Shown here: one piece after another, positions 27,623-36,556 of the stretch
Layout of the letters: the number at the start of each line of letters is the position of its first letter
How positions within the stretch are numbered: the stretch's first letter is position 1
From: an aff. Roholtiella sp. LEGE 12411
GTDB taxonomy: Bacteria > Cyanobacteriota > Cyanobacteriia > Cyanobacteriales > Nostocaceae
DNA: 64,000 nt
Reading direction: 5' to 3'
Assembly: GCF_015206995.1 (NCBI RefSeq)
Contig: NZ_JADEXR010000013.1
Coordinates: forward strand, 1 to 64,000
Translations under genes and position numbers: made by a program
Notes under the pieces: generated by a model
Told to the model about the DNA's origin: nothing
Seen by the model: only the letters and a program-made list of their open reading frames with translations
Databases searched by the model: none

Positions 27623-28894
27623 ATGAGGATTTTGATTTACTCCTACAACTACTATCCAGAACCAATTGGTATTGCCCCGCTAATGACTGAATTAGCAGAA
27701 GGATTAGTTAGGCGCGGACACCAAGTGCGCGTAGTAACTGCTATGCCTAATTACCCTGAGCGTCAAATTTACCAAAGCTATCGGGGCAAGTGGTATCTCA
27801 CAGAATACAAAAATGGTGTTCAAATACAACGCAGTTATGTTTGGATTCGCCCGCAGCCCAACTTGCTAGACAGGGTATTGCTAGATGCTAGTTTCGTTGT
27901 TAGCAGTTTTGTGCCCGCCCTCATCGGCTGGCGTCCAGATGTTATCCTCTCGACATCGCCATCCCTACCCGTGTGCGTACCAGCTGCTTTTTTAGGATGG
28001 TTGCGTGCCTGCCCTGTAATCTTAAATTTACAAGATATATTACCGGAAGCAGCCGTACACGTCGGTCTGCTGAAACATCAATTGCTCATCCAATTGTTTA
28101 CAGTATTAGAAAAATTTGCTTACCATACCGCTAGCAAAATTAGCGTCATCGCTGATGGGTTTGTGGATAATTTGCTGTCCAAGGGCGTTGAAGCTAACAA
28201 AATTGTACAAATTCCCAACTGGGTTGATGTAAATTTCATCCGCCCCTTGTCCAAAGAAAATAACCCTTTCCGTGCAGCACATAATCTGAATGGCAAATTT
28301 GTAGTGCTATATTCTGGGAACATTGCTCTGACTCAAGGCTTAGAAAGTGTTATTAAAGCGGCTTCTGTGTTGCGCCATATCCCAGATGTTGTATTTGTAA
28401 TCGTTGGAGAGGCAAAAGGTTTGCAGCGACTACAACAAGAATGTCTAGACTGCGGCGCTGATAACGTTTTGCTATTGCCGTTTCAACCACGCAAATATTT
28501 ACCACAGATGTTAGCAGCTGCGGATGTCGGTTTGGTGGTGCAAAAGAAAAATGTTGTATCCTTTAATATGCCATCGAAAATTCAAGTGCTACTAGCCAGT
28601 GGTCGAGTATTGATTGCATCCGTGCCCGACAATGGTACGGCAGCCAGGGCTATCAGGCAAAGTGGTGGTGGAGTTATCGTTCCTCCAGAAGACCCCCAAG
28701 CTTTAGCAATGGCAGTTTTAGACTTGTACAAAAACCCAGAAAAAGTCAAGACTCTAGGTTATAAAAGTCGTCAATATGCCGTTGAACATTATGCTTTTGA
28801 GCAAGCATTAAATCAGTATGAGACATTATGTTACTCACTGTTGGCAGATGGTGGAGCAATTCAGTCCACAATAGTAACCAAACAGGAAGTTTAA
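27623..28894 (+). CDS. WcaI-like family 4 glycosyltransferase
   Basis: A 423-residue GT-B glycosyltransferase. N-terminal acceptor domain: MRILIYSYNYYPEPIGIAPL and MTELAEGLVRRGHQVRVVTA, then MPNYPERQIYQSYRGKWY, closely matching colanic-acid WcaI proteins. The C-terminal GT4 donor domain has VLYSGNIALTQGLESVIKAA (about 232-251) and the SGGGVIVPPEDPQALAMAV block in place of the classic E-x7-E region. Likely adds a sugar to a lipid-linked exopolysaccharide unit, fitting the sugar transferase 0.8 kb upstream on the same strand. Confidence 0.85.
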   Translation: MRILIYSYNYYPEPIGIAPLMTELAEGLVRRGHQVRVVTAMPNYPERQIYQSYRGKWYLTEYKNGVQIQRSYVWIRPQPNLLDRVLLDASFVVSSFVPALIGWRPDVILSTSPSLPVCVPAAFLGWLRACPVILNLQDILPEAAVHVGLLKHQLLIQLFTVLEKFAYHTASKISVIADGFVDNLLSKGVEANKIVQIPNWVDVNFIRPLSKENNPFRAAHNLNGKFVVLYSGNIALTQGLESVIKAASVLRHIPDVVFVIVGEAKGLQRLQQECLDCGADNVLLLPFQPRKYLPQMLAAADVGLVVQKKNVVSFNMPSKIQVLLASGRVLIASVPDNGTAARAIRQSGGGVIVPPEDPQALAMAVLDLYKNPEKVKTLGYKSRQYAVEHYAFEQALNQYETLCYSLLADGGAIQSTIVTKQEV

Positions 28895-28974
28895 TCTACC
28901 CTGGTTAAGTTAGACTGCTTACCTGCCCTCTGATAGGATTCACAGTCTTAAAAGTCGCAAACTAGACCAACAAT

Positions 28975-29006
28975 CCCACGGCTCGACTTCATTGAGGCTG
29001 TGGGAA
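28975..29006 (+). terminator. Hairpin after the WcaI-like gene
   Basis: TCCCAC and GTGGGA close an imperfect stem whose inner part pairs GGCTC with GAGGCT. An A/T-rich stretch (ACATTATTTTA) follows. It lies about 80 bases after the stop codon. Confidence 0.55.
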
Positions 29007-29589
29007 CATTATTTTACTCATACACCAAGGGTGCTTTAGTGTCCTAGCCTACTCCAAGCAGACGATGGCTAAACTCTTCAAATGGACTTAAGCAAGGTGT
29101 CTTGTAACAGTATTGATTAGGTGATATCTAATACAAAGATGTTTGTTTGGCTTATAAGTTGAAGTTAAGAAGTATAACAATCTAGCCGCCAACTCAGAAC
29201 TCCGGTACTAATCACACTTTCGACAGGCTACGTATGAGTTTGCTGTGTTGTATCGTTATTTTTAACAGATGATCTAAAGTCTGAATTCTGAATACAGTTA
29301 TACCTACGAATCAAAAGCTTTAGATATCAGACTGTTTGAGTGTGTAGCATCCCAAAAATTATTACTGGAAAACTCTTACGTGATTGATTTCTGGATAATG
29401 TCCACTCACAATTGATGCTTGGTGATGTCAAAATCCCAACAATCAATTCAATTAGATAACCAGCCACATAGACACCTGTTTTTTTGTTAGTATTCAAAAA
29501 AACCTATTTACACAGTTGCAGTTCAATTGTTTGTTGTTTGTAAGTAGTTGTCAAGAATTGTTACAAAAGAAAAAAGCACCTGAGGTTTA
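29007..29589. other. Gap between glycosyltransferase and rsfS
   Basis: About 580 bases with no convincing gene on either strand. It should include the rsfS promoter near its 3' end. No repeat array or regulatory motif is recognised. Confidence 0.45.
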
Positions 29590-30048
29590 ATGTCTGATTA
29601 TTTCCAAGGAGATTTCCAATTACAATCTGTCTCAGTGATGAAGAGTGCGGTGCGAAGTCCATCTGAAATCGAAGATTCGAGTGGAAAATTAGCTGTAACC
29701 ATTGCTGAAGCCGCGTCAGATCGCAAAGCGGGTGATATTTTATTGCTCAGAATGGCAGATGTATCCTACCTGGCAGATTACTTTGTGATGATGACTGGCT
29801 ATTCTCGGGTACAAGTAAGAGCGATCGCCGAAGCAATTGAAGAAAAAGTCGAAAATGAGTGGCAAAGGCGTCCCTTGAGGACAGAAGGAAAAGCCGATGG
29901 AAGTTGGGTTTTACAAGATTATGGCGATGTGATAGTTCACATTATGATGCCCAAGGAGCGGGAGTTTTACAATTTAGAAGCGTTCTGGATTCATGCAGAA
30001 CGCATTTCGCTGCCAAAATCCGATGACGGTGGGGGTAAGCCAACGTGA
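29590..30048 (+). CDS. rsfS: Ribosomal silencing factor RsfS
   Basis: A 152-residue RsfS/Iojap protein. After a variable N-terminus of about 33 residues the conserved domain runs from [20 protein letters not shown] to about residue 137: [20 protein letters not shown] (about 54-73), [20 protein letters not shown] (about 98-117), and the diagnostic [11 protein letters not shown]. It binds ribosomal protein uL14 on the large subunit and blocks subunit joining when translation must be lowered. Its stop overlaps the GTG start of the CGLD27 gene (GTGA). Confidence 0.92.
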   Translation: MSDYFQGDFQLQSVSVMKSAVRSPSEIEDSSGKLAVTIAEAASDRKAGDILLLRMADVSYLADYFVMMTGYSRVQVRAIAEAIEEKVENEWQRRPLRTEGKADGSWVLQDYGDVIVHIMMPKEREFYNLEAFWIHAERISLPKSDDGGGKPT

Positions 30049-30545
30049 TTAAGTCCTCGGTTTCCAATTGTCCTGTTCCCATAGAACAACAACCACTAAA
30101 TGAGTACGAAGAGTTAAAAACTTCTTGGCTATTTCGTGATAGCACCTTAAATTGGCGTGAATACATTACGAAAATAGTCTGGATTTGGAGTTTATCGTGG
30201 CTGGTAGCAGGGCCAGTGGCGGCGGCAAGTTTTCCCCCACATAAGTATATTTCTCATTTTATCCTTTGTGGGGCAGCAGGAGCGAGTGTAGGGGTAGTGC
30301 TAGCACTGGTACGATTGTATTTAGGCTGGTTCTATGTGCGCGATCGCCTCTTCAGTCCCACAGTATTTTATGAAGAGTCAGGCTGGTACGATGGTCAAAC
30401 TTGGACAAAGCCCCAGGAAATCCTCAACCGCGATCGCTTGATTGTCACATACGGAATCAAACCCATTCTCCGACGGTTACAATTTACCTCTGCTGGCTTG
30501 GCTGGATTGTTGCTTATTGGTACTATAGTTTGGCATTTGTTGTAA
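30045..30545 (+). CDS. CGLD27 family membrane protein
   Basis: A 166-residue protein conserved in cyanobacteria, algae and plants (CGLD27/DUF1230). Features: [20 protein letters not shown] (about 9-28), a membrane hairpin at about 48-95, the central [16 protein letters not shown] block (about 113-128), then [18 protein letters not shown] and a third helix at the C-terminus. The GTG start overlaps the rsfS stop by 4 bases, suggesting coupled translation. Plant members are plastid proteins linked to iron or photosynthetic acclimation; the bacterial role is not established. Confidence 0.85.
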   Translation: MIKSSVSNCPVPIEQQPLNEYEELKTSWLFRDSTLNWREYITKIVWIWSLSWLVAGPVAAASFPPHKYISHFILCGAAGASVGVVLALVRLYLGWFYVRDRLFSPTVFYEESGWYDGQTWTKPQEILNRDRLIVTYGIKPILRRLQFTSAGLAGLLLIGTIVWHLL

Positions 30546-30667
30546 ATAGTCATTAATCATTTGTCCCTGGTCATTAGTAAAAAACAAATGACGTAGACGC
30601 CTTAGCGGCTTGCCGCAGGGTAGGACAAATGGCTAATAACAAATAATAAAATAGTGATTTTTAACCC

Positions 30668-31621
30668 ATGACAATGGGAAAACGAACTCAAGCCACAGCA
30701 CTGGAAGTCCGGTTACTGCGGGAAGGTATTATTGAATCGAGGCATATAGTCCAGGCTGTTGTATGCGACGAACGGGGACGGGTTCTGACTGTTGCCGGCA
30801 ACTCGGAAACTGCTGCGTTTGTCCGTTCAGCACTCAAACCATTTCAGGCACTTGCCGTCACTGCCACAGGTACACTGGAACGCTACGACCTTAGCGATCG
30901 CGACTTGGCAATTATTACGAGTTCCCATAAAGGAACAATAGAGCAAGTCCGACAGGTATTTAACATCCTTTGGCGAGCCGATCTTGACCCTTCGGCACTC
31001 CAATGTCCGGTTCCTGAAGGTAAGCGAAGTTCTCTAGAATACAATTGCTCTGGTAAACATGCGGGAATGTTAGCCGTTTGTCAGCAACGCCATTGGCCTT
31101 TGAATAACTACTTGGAACGCAAGCACCCAATACAACAGCTGATTTTGGGCAAAGTATCAGAGTTACTGCGAATGCCAGCAGAAGAATTTATCAGCGCTCA
31201 TGACGATTGTGGCGCACCAACTTATCTGATGCAACTCGGTCAAATGGCCTCTTTGTATGCTCTTTTAGCTTCTAGCACCAATTTAGATATGGAGCGTATT
31301 GTCCGTGCCATGACTCATCACCCAGCGATGGTGGCAGGAGATGGGGAATTTGATACGGAATTGATGCGCTTAACTCCAGGAGAACTAGTAAGTAAAGCTG
31401 GTGCCGAAGGAGTGCAGTGCATTGGTAGACTTGGCGAGGGCATGGGATTGGCAATTAAAGTCATGGATGGATCAAAAAGGGCAAAATATGCCGTTGCTAT
31501 CCACTTGCTCCAGCAGATGGGCTGGATTAGTCCTAGTGCGGCAGAAAGCTTGTCAGAAAAGTTTATGACTTTGGGAAAATACAAGCGTTTGGAAGTTATT
31601 GGTGAATTATCATTTTTGTAG
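30668..31621 (+). CDS. Asparaginase (L-asparaginase II-like family)
   Basis: A 317-residue protein of the bacterial asparaginase family exemplified by Rhizobium etli AnsA-type thermolabile enzymes. Conserved blocks: R-S-A-L-K-P-F-Q-A-L (about 56-65), ITSSHKGTIEQV (about 83-94), EYNCSGKHAGMLAVCQQRHW (about 121-140), HDDCGAPTY (about 177-185) and GVQCIGRLGEGMGLAIKVMDG (split GVQCIGRLGEG and MGLAIKVMDG, about 255-275). It should hydrolyse asparagine to aspartate and ammonia. A single gene 120 bases after CGLD27; the initiator tRNA follows. Confidence 0.85.
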   Translation: MTMGKRTQATALEVRLLREGIIESRHIVQAVVCDERGRVLTVAGNSETAAFVRSALKPFQALAVTATGTLERYDLSDRDLAIITSSHKGTIEQVRQVFNILWRADLDPSALQCPVPEGKRSSLEYNCSGKHAGMLAVCQQRHWPLNNYLERKHPIQQLILGKVSELLRMPAEEFISAHDDCGAPTYLMQLGQMASLYALLASSTNLDMERIVRAMTHHPAMVAGDGEFDTELMRLTPGELVSKAGAEGVQCIGRLGEGMGLAIKVMDGSKRAKYAVAIHLLQQMGWISPSAAESLSEKFMTLGKYKRLEVIGELSFL

Positions 31622-31668
31622 TTGCCAAACTTTTGACTTTGGGTTATACTAGAAAAGTCAAGAGACGA

Positions 31669-31745
<77 letters not shown>

Positions 31746-31753
31746 ACTAAAAG

Positions 31754-31805
31754 ATAAAACAAATCCCTGCAATCTGTAAAGGTTGTGGGGATTTGTTTTA
31801 TTTTG
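31754..31805 (+). terminator. Intrinsic terminator after the initiator tRNA
   Basis: ATAAAACAAATCCC and GGGATTTGTTTTAT form a perfect 14-base stem; inner bases TGCAA/TTGTG add partial pairing. The T-rich 3' arm continues as TTTTGAT. The symmetric A/T arms would allow termination in both directions. Confidence 0.9.
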
Positions 31806-31848
31806 ATCTATTCTGAAAATAGGAACCTTCCAAAAAGCGCGGAGAAAC

Positions 31849-33291
31849 ATGGTTGTGAAGTTGCAGCGACCAATTTTAGTAGGAGGACTGGGACTGTCCT
31901 TTTTCCTGTGGATGTTAGAGAGTTGGCATCATTCAATAGTGCAGCTGGGTGAGTTTAGTTTATTGAGCACCTTAGCTGTTGGCGGTGGTTTGTGGTTATT
32001 ACAGCAAAATCGCCCGAAAGGCAGTTTAGAACAGCCAGATAGTATGCTTGTAGATCGGTCAACCGTGGAAAATGCGATCGCTAAAGCTGAAGCTGTAATT
32101 AACCAACTGGCACAGGAAGCAGAAAACCACACAGCTTTAGAGACACTCCGAGAACAAGTTGCCCATTTAGTTTTGGAGTTAGACAGGCAAGAAATTAAAC
32201 TAGCTGTTACTGGCGGAAAATCCGTAGGTAAAAGCACTTTGATTCAGGTGCTAGAGTCTAACTGGCAAGAAAATCAGCCAAGAATCAAATTCCAAGAGAC
32301 AGTATCTTTGTTTACAGAAGTGGGTGACAAGTCAGATGCAGATGTTTTGACAGAAGTGGCAAAATCTGATTTTGTTCTGTTTTTGACAACCGGTGATTTG
32401 ACAGACTCAGAATTTCAAAGTCTACAGCAGATAAAGGCAGCAAATCAGCCCACAATCTTAGTTTTTAATAAACAAGATCAGTATTTAGTAGATGAACGCC
32501 CTAGCATCTTGCTGTCATTAAAACAGCGAGTACAGGAAAATGTAGTTGCAATTGCGGCCTCTCCCATTCCCATTAAAGTACGGAAGCATGAAGCTGATGG
32601 TTCTGTGCAAGAGTGGATAGAACAACCAACGCCAGATATCCAACAGTTGACGCAGCAATTAGGCGAAGTTTTAGCACAGCAAGGACAACGCCTGGTGTGG
32701 TTAACAACCATGAGAAAAGCCAGATTGCTAAAAGCTGAGGCGAAAAGCTGGCTGAATGGAACAAGACGCGATCGCGCTACCCCAGTTATAGAACAATATC
32801 AATGGATAGCTGCTGCTGCTGCTTTTGCTAATCCAGTCCCAGCACTTGACATCTTGGCAACTGCGGCAATTAATGCCCAGATGGTAATGGATTTAGGTAA
32901 TATATATCAGCAGAAATTTTCCTTAGAACAGGCGCAAACTGTAGCTGGAACAATGGGAAGTTTGATGTTGAAACTCGGTTTAGTAGAACTTTCTACAAAG
33001 GCTATTAGTACTGTCTTAAAAAGCAACGCTGTCACCTTTGTTGCTGGTGGCGCGGTGCAGGGAGTAAGTGCTGCTTATCTAACCAGAGTCGCAGGGTTAA
33101 GTTTAATCGAGTATTTCCAACAACAGGAAATAGCTATGGATTCGGAAAATGCTTTGAATTTGGACAAATTGCGACTAACTTTGCAAAAAGTGTTTCAGCA
33201 AAATCAGCAGATGGCTTTTATGCAAGGATTTGTTAAGCAAGGCGTGAAGCGTTTATTACCAGAAGCGCAGCAGACAGAAGTAGTTGCATAA
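31849..33291 (+). CDS. Membrane-anchored GTPase with DUF697 domain
   Basis: A 480-residue protein. Two N-terminal hydrophobic segments (about 10-26 and 36-52), a coiled linker, then a G domain: G1/Walker A GGKSVGKST (about 121-129) and G4 NKQD (about 205-208) are clear. The C-terminal part is a DUF697 helical domain rich in Ala/Gly (YQWIAAAAAFANPVPALDIL, about 316-335; AGTMGSLMLKLGLVELSTKA further on). Family members are membrane-associated GTPases of unknown function, common in cyanobacteria. Single gene between two terminators. Confidence 0.82.
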   Translation: MVVKLQRPILVGGLGLSFFLWMLESWHHSIVQLGEFSLLSTLAVGGGLWLLQQNRPKGSLEQPDSMLVDRSTVENAIAKAEAVINQLAQEAENHTALETLREQVAHLVLELDRQEIKLAVTGGKSVGKSTLIQVLESNWQENQPRIKFQETVSLFTEVGDKSDADVLTEVAKSDFVLFLTTGDLTDSEFQSLQQIKAANQPTILVFNKQDQYLVDERPSILLSLKQRVQENVVAIAASPIPIKVRKHEADGSVQEWIEQPTPDIQQLTQQLGEVLAQQGQRLVWLTTMRKARLLKAEAKSWLNGTRRDRATPVIEQYQWIAAAAAFANPVPALDILATAAINAQMVMDLGNIYQQKFSLEQAQTVAGTMGSLMLKLGLVELSTKAISTVLKSNAVTFVAGGAVQGVSAAYLTRVAGLSLIEYFQQQEIAMDSENALNLDKLRLTLQKVFQQNQQMAFMQGFVKQGVKRLLPEAQQTEVVA

Positions 33292-33335
33292 TCCTAGGTT
33301 GCTGTAAGTCGCGGCTAAACTAACAAAGTCCGCTT

Positions 33336-33356
33336 AAACCCGCCTGCGCGGGTTTT
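33336..33356 (+). terminator. Intrinsic terminator after the DUF697 GTPase gene
   Basis: AAACCCGC pairs perfectly with GCGGGTTT around a CTGC loop, followed by T residues (GGGTTTTGTCTG). It lies 45 bases after the stop codon. Confidence 0.82.
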
Positions 33357-33427
33357 GTCTGTATAGGGGCGATTTCTAATCACCAGTTTTATTTTGTATT
33401 GGTTTTTGTCAAGAATAGAGTCATTGA

Positions 33428-34606
33428 ATGAACAATCACCCCTGTATCTTCTCCTTTTTCGCTGGCTCAGGTTTCCTAGATTTAGGTTTTGAAACCAGCG
33501 GCTTTAACATTGTTTATGTCAATGAAATTTTCTCCCCATTCATGGCAGCATACCGTTACTCACGGCAGGTTCTCAATTTACCATTGCCAGAATACGGATA
33601 TTATGACGGAGAAGCAGCAGACGTAACCAAACTTAGCGAAGGATTACAAGCACAACGTCTCTGGGAATTAGTACAAGACTGCCGTAAGTCTAATAATATT
33701 GTGGGCTTTATTGGTGGCCCTCCCTGTCCTGATTTTTCTATTGGTGGAAAAAATAGAGGAAGTTTAGGAGATAATGGGAAGCTTTCATCTGCGTACATTG
33801 AATTAATTTGTCGTAATCTTCCAGATTTCTTTTTATTTGAAAATGTCAAGGGTTTATGGAGGACGAGAAAACATCGTCTGTTTTTTGAATCTCTTAAGCA
33901 ACAGTTACAGCAAGCAGGCTATATATTAACAGAGCGATTAATTAATGCTATTGAATATGGTGTACCCCAGGATAGAGAAAGAATTATTATTATTGGGTTC
34001 CGAAATAATTTCATCCAAGATATAAAACTAGAAATTGGTAATTACCAGTTACTATCTGAAGGCGTTTTTCCATGGAAAAATCAGATTTTATATCCCCAAG
34101 AAAAAGTTTTTTCCTACCCTTGGCATAAGTGCGACCCTTTTAAGGAAGATTCGATAGTACCTTGTCCTAATGGCATTCCCCAAGAACTAACTGTTGAATA
34201 CTGGTTTAGAAAAAATGATGTACTGAAACATAATAATGCTAAACACTATTTTCAACCAAGGTCAGGTATCACCAAATTTGCTGTGATTGATGAAGGAGAT
34301 AATTCTAAGAAATCTTTTAAACGTCTGCACAGATGGCGCTATTCTCCAACAGCTTGTTATGGAAATAATGAAGTACATTTACATCCCTACAAAATCCGCC
34401 GAATTTCTGTAGCAGAAGCTTTAGCCATACAATCTTTACCTGCAAATTTTGTACTTCCAGAGAATATGTCACTTACAAATATGTTTAAAACTATTGGTAA
34501 TGGCGTGCCATATCTGGCATCAGTAGCATTGGCTAAAACTATTCTTAATTTCTTAGGGCTTGGTGAAATAAAAATTGTTGGGCTTCCTCAGGTTGCGATC
34601 GCCTGA
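33428..34606 (+). CDS. DNA (cytosine-5) methyltransferase
   Basis: A 392-residue C5 methyltransferase. Motif I FSFFAGSGFLDLGFE (about 8-22), motif IV GGPPCPDFSIGG with the catalytic cysteine (about 96-107), motif VI FLFENVKG (about 137-144), motif VIII YGVPQDRERIIIIGFR (about 178-193), motif IX-X RRISVAEALAIQSLP and TIGNGVPYLAS (about 355-365). The usual PPCQ is PPCP here. No restriction endonuclease or specificity subunit is next to it, so it looks solitary. The target sequence cannot be read from the protein. Confidence 0.9.
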   Translation: MNNHPCIFSFFAGSGFLDLGFETSGFNIVYVNEIFSPFMAAYRYSRQVLNLPLPEYGYYDGEAADVTKLSEGLQAQRLWELVQDCRKSNNIVGFIGGPPCPDFSIGGKNRGSLGDNGKLSSAYIELICRNLPDFFLFENVKGLWRTRKHRLFFESLKQQLQQAGYILTERLINAIEYGVPQDRERIIIIGFRNNFIQDIKLEIGNYQLLSEGVFPWKNQILYPQEKVFSYPWHKCDPFKEDSIVPCPNGIPQELTVEYWFRKNDVLKHNNAKHYFQPRSGITKFAVIDEGDNSKKSFKRLHRWRYSPTACYGNNEVHLHPYKIRRISVAEALAIQSLPANFVLPENMSLTNMFKTIGNGVPYLASVALAKTILNFLGLGEIKIVGLPQVAIA

Positions 34607-34777
34607 TATTAACTCAAATACTCACAGTTATTCGTTAACATCTAGAAAGCCGTCATACAAGACCAAGCCAGCAGAATCTTTTCAGAATAAACTCGTAATA
34701 AACGTGGTTTAATATATATATAAAAAATGTTTTAATTTTTTATATAGTTTAATAATCAATCACTGGCAGAAGACACG

Positions 34778-35458
34778 ATGGCAGCAGACTATCCTGATAT
34801 TGATATTGCGCCATTTATCGATCACGCCCTGTTAACGCCAACAGCTACCCCAGAGCAAGTTGAGCAATGGTGTGAAGAAGCATACAGATTTAATTTTGCG
34901 GCGGTTTGCCTGTACCCCGCCTATGTAAAGCAAGCAGTCGAACTCCTCCACGGCAAAAATCCGAAAGTATGCACAGTTGTTGGCTTTCCTGCTGGTGCAA
35001 CGACTTCAGCCGTCAAGCTGTATGAAGCTCAAGAAGCTGCGGACAGTGGAGCCACTGAGTTGGATGTGGTAATCAACCTAGGCTGGTTGAAAGCTGGCAA
35101 AATTGAAGAAGTCCACCGGGAGATTGCCGAAATATGCGAAGCGACTGGGCAGACTGTAAAGGTAATTTTAGAAACCAATCTGCTGACGGATGCGGAGAAA
35201 AAACTGGCAGCCGAAATATCTATGGAAGCAGGGGCCGTATTCTTAAAAACCAGTACAGGTTGGAATGGTGGAGCTACAGTAGCAGATGTAAAACTTTTGA
35301 AGGAAGTAGCAAAAGAAAGGGTGGGTATCAAAGCATCAGGTGGGATTCGCACTATCAATCAAGCCCTAGACTTAATATTAGCGGGCGCTACTAGATTAGG
35401 CACATCTCGTGGTGTCGATTTGATCCGCCAGCGCGATACTCTGGAAAAGAGTGAATAG
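34778..35458 (+). CDS. deoC: Deoxyribose-phosphate aldolase
   Basis: A 226-residue class I aldolase that splits 2-deoxyribose 5-phosphate into glyceraldehyde 3-phosphate and acetaldehyde. The fold markers are [20 protein letters not shown] (about 14-33), [20 protein letters not shown] (about 66-85), [12 protein letters not shown], the Schiff-base lysine in VFLKTSTGW (Lys about 157) and [10 protein letters not shown] with the second catalytic lysine (about 185-194). It stands alone between the methyltransferase gene and a repeat-rich gap. Confidence 0.93.
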   Translation: MAADYPDIDIAPFIDHALLTPTATPEQVEQWCEEAYRFNFAAVCLYPAYVKQAVELLHGKNPKVCTVVGFPAGATTSAVKLYEAQEAADSGATELDVVINLGWLKAGKIEEVHREIAEICEATGQTVKVILETNLLTDAEKKLAAEISMEAGAVFLKTSTGWNGGATVADVKLLKEVAKERVGIKASGGIRTINQALDLILAGATRLGTSRGVDLIRQRDTLEKSE

Positions 35459-35469
35459 TCATTTGTCTT

Positions 35470-35608
35470 TTGTTCTCTGTCATACCCTAGTCTTCTCTTG
35501 TCAGAGACGCTATCGCTAACGGGGAACGGCAAGTCACTCTTCGGGGCTTTTGAGGCTCCCACCTTGCTACCACCGCTACAGTGTGCCTTTGGGAGAAGAC
35601 TCTCACCA
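35470..35608. repeat. Palindromic dispersed repeat cluster upstream of recO
   Basis: This GC-rich stretch carries several short hairpin-prone words (GAGACGCTATCGCTAACGGG, GGGAGAAG, GGCTTTTGAGGCTCCC). Similar words (TCTCCC/GGGAGA, GGCGTCTCC) recur between adk and infA at 53731-53790. It looks like a dispersed intergenic repeat of Nostoc type rather than a regulatory site. Confidence 0.5.
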
Positions 35609-35632
35609 ATGACTAATGACTAATGACTAATG
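35609..35632. repeat. TGACTAA array ending at the recO start codon
   Basis: Three TGACTAA units run straight into the ATG of recO at 35630, again through overlapping TAATG stop-start units. There is no Shine-Dalgarno sequence. Confidence 0.85.
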
Positions 35633-36556
35633 AGTAGAACCTACAAAGCAACTGGAATTAATCTCAAAGCCCAGGCGCTGGGAGAATCAGATAAAATAGT
35701 GACGATTTTGACAAGGGAATTCGGTCTGATTCGAGCAGTTGCTCCTGGGGCACGCAAGCACAACTCTAGCCTTGGTGGCAGGAGTGGGATGTTCGTGGTG
35801 AATGAACTATTGATTGCTAAGGGGCGATCGCTTGATAAAATTACTCAAGCACAGACGTTAAAAGCTTATCCAGGTCTGGCTAAAGATTTAGGAAAACTCG
35901 CTGCTAGCCAGTATTTAGCAGAAATAGTCTTGTGTCAGGCTTTGAGCGAACAACCCCAAGAAGAACTTTATGAGATACTCAACGAACATCTCAGTCGCTT
36001 GGAGGCATTGCCCAAGACAGAGATATCTAGCATCTTGGCTTACCTGGCTCATGGGATATTTCATCTTTTAGCCTTGGCAGGACTGACGCCTCAAGTACAA
36101 GTCTGTTGCCTAACTCAGCGCCCTTTAATACCAGACTTGACAGACCCTACCTGGCAGGTAGGATTTAGCATCCCTGCGGGTGGAACAGTTTGCTTAGAGA
36201 ACTGGGAACGCTCGCGAACAGAGGAGGAGGACACACAGAGAAATAGAAATTCATCTTTTTCTCAATCACTAAATCATTCCATTATCCCATCACTTCCAAA
36301 ACCTAGTTACCAAACAGTTGTTGTCCATCGGCAAGAAATACCTGTGATTTCTTTTCGTTTGAATGCTACACAACTAGCAATGCTCCAGCATCTATCGCAA
36401 CCAGAGATAATGCAAATTGATGCAGCCAAAGATTATGGCTGGTTATCTGTTGAGCAAATCTTGCGCCAATATACTCAGTATCATTTAGGTCGACCTATTC
36501 GCTCTGCTACCTTAATTGACTCTTATTTTGCTGCCAACCATGATGCAACCGTCTGA
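35630..36556 (+). CDS. recO: DNA repair protein RecO
   Basis: A 308-residue RecO, which anneals SSB-coated DNA and loads RecA with RecR. The N-terminal OB fold is seen in [20 protein letters not shown] and [16 protein letters not shown] (about 8-43); the helical domain follows, with CLTQRP near residue 162. Residues about 196-228 form a Ser/Glu/Arg-rich stretch without homology to typical RecO, apparently an in-frame insertion. The start codon comes from a TGACTAA array. The 3' end overlaps the MFS gene by 17 bases. Confidence 0.9.
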   Translation: MSRTYKATGINLKAQALGESDKIVTILTREFGLIRAVAPGARKHNSSLGGRSGMFVVNELLIAKGRSLDKITQAQTLKAYPGLAKDLGKLAASQYLAEIVLCQALSEQPQEELYEILNEHLSRLEALPKTEISSILAYLAHGIFHLLALAGLTPQVQVCCLTQRPLIPDLTDPTWQVGFSIPAGGTVCLENWERSRTEEEDTQRNRNSSFSQSLNHSIIPSLPKPSYQTVVVHRQEIPVISFRLNATQLAMLQHLSQPEIMQIDAAKDYGWLSVEQILRQYTQYHLGRPIRSATLIDSYFAANHDATV

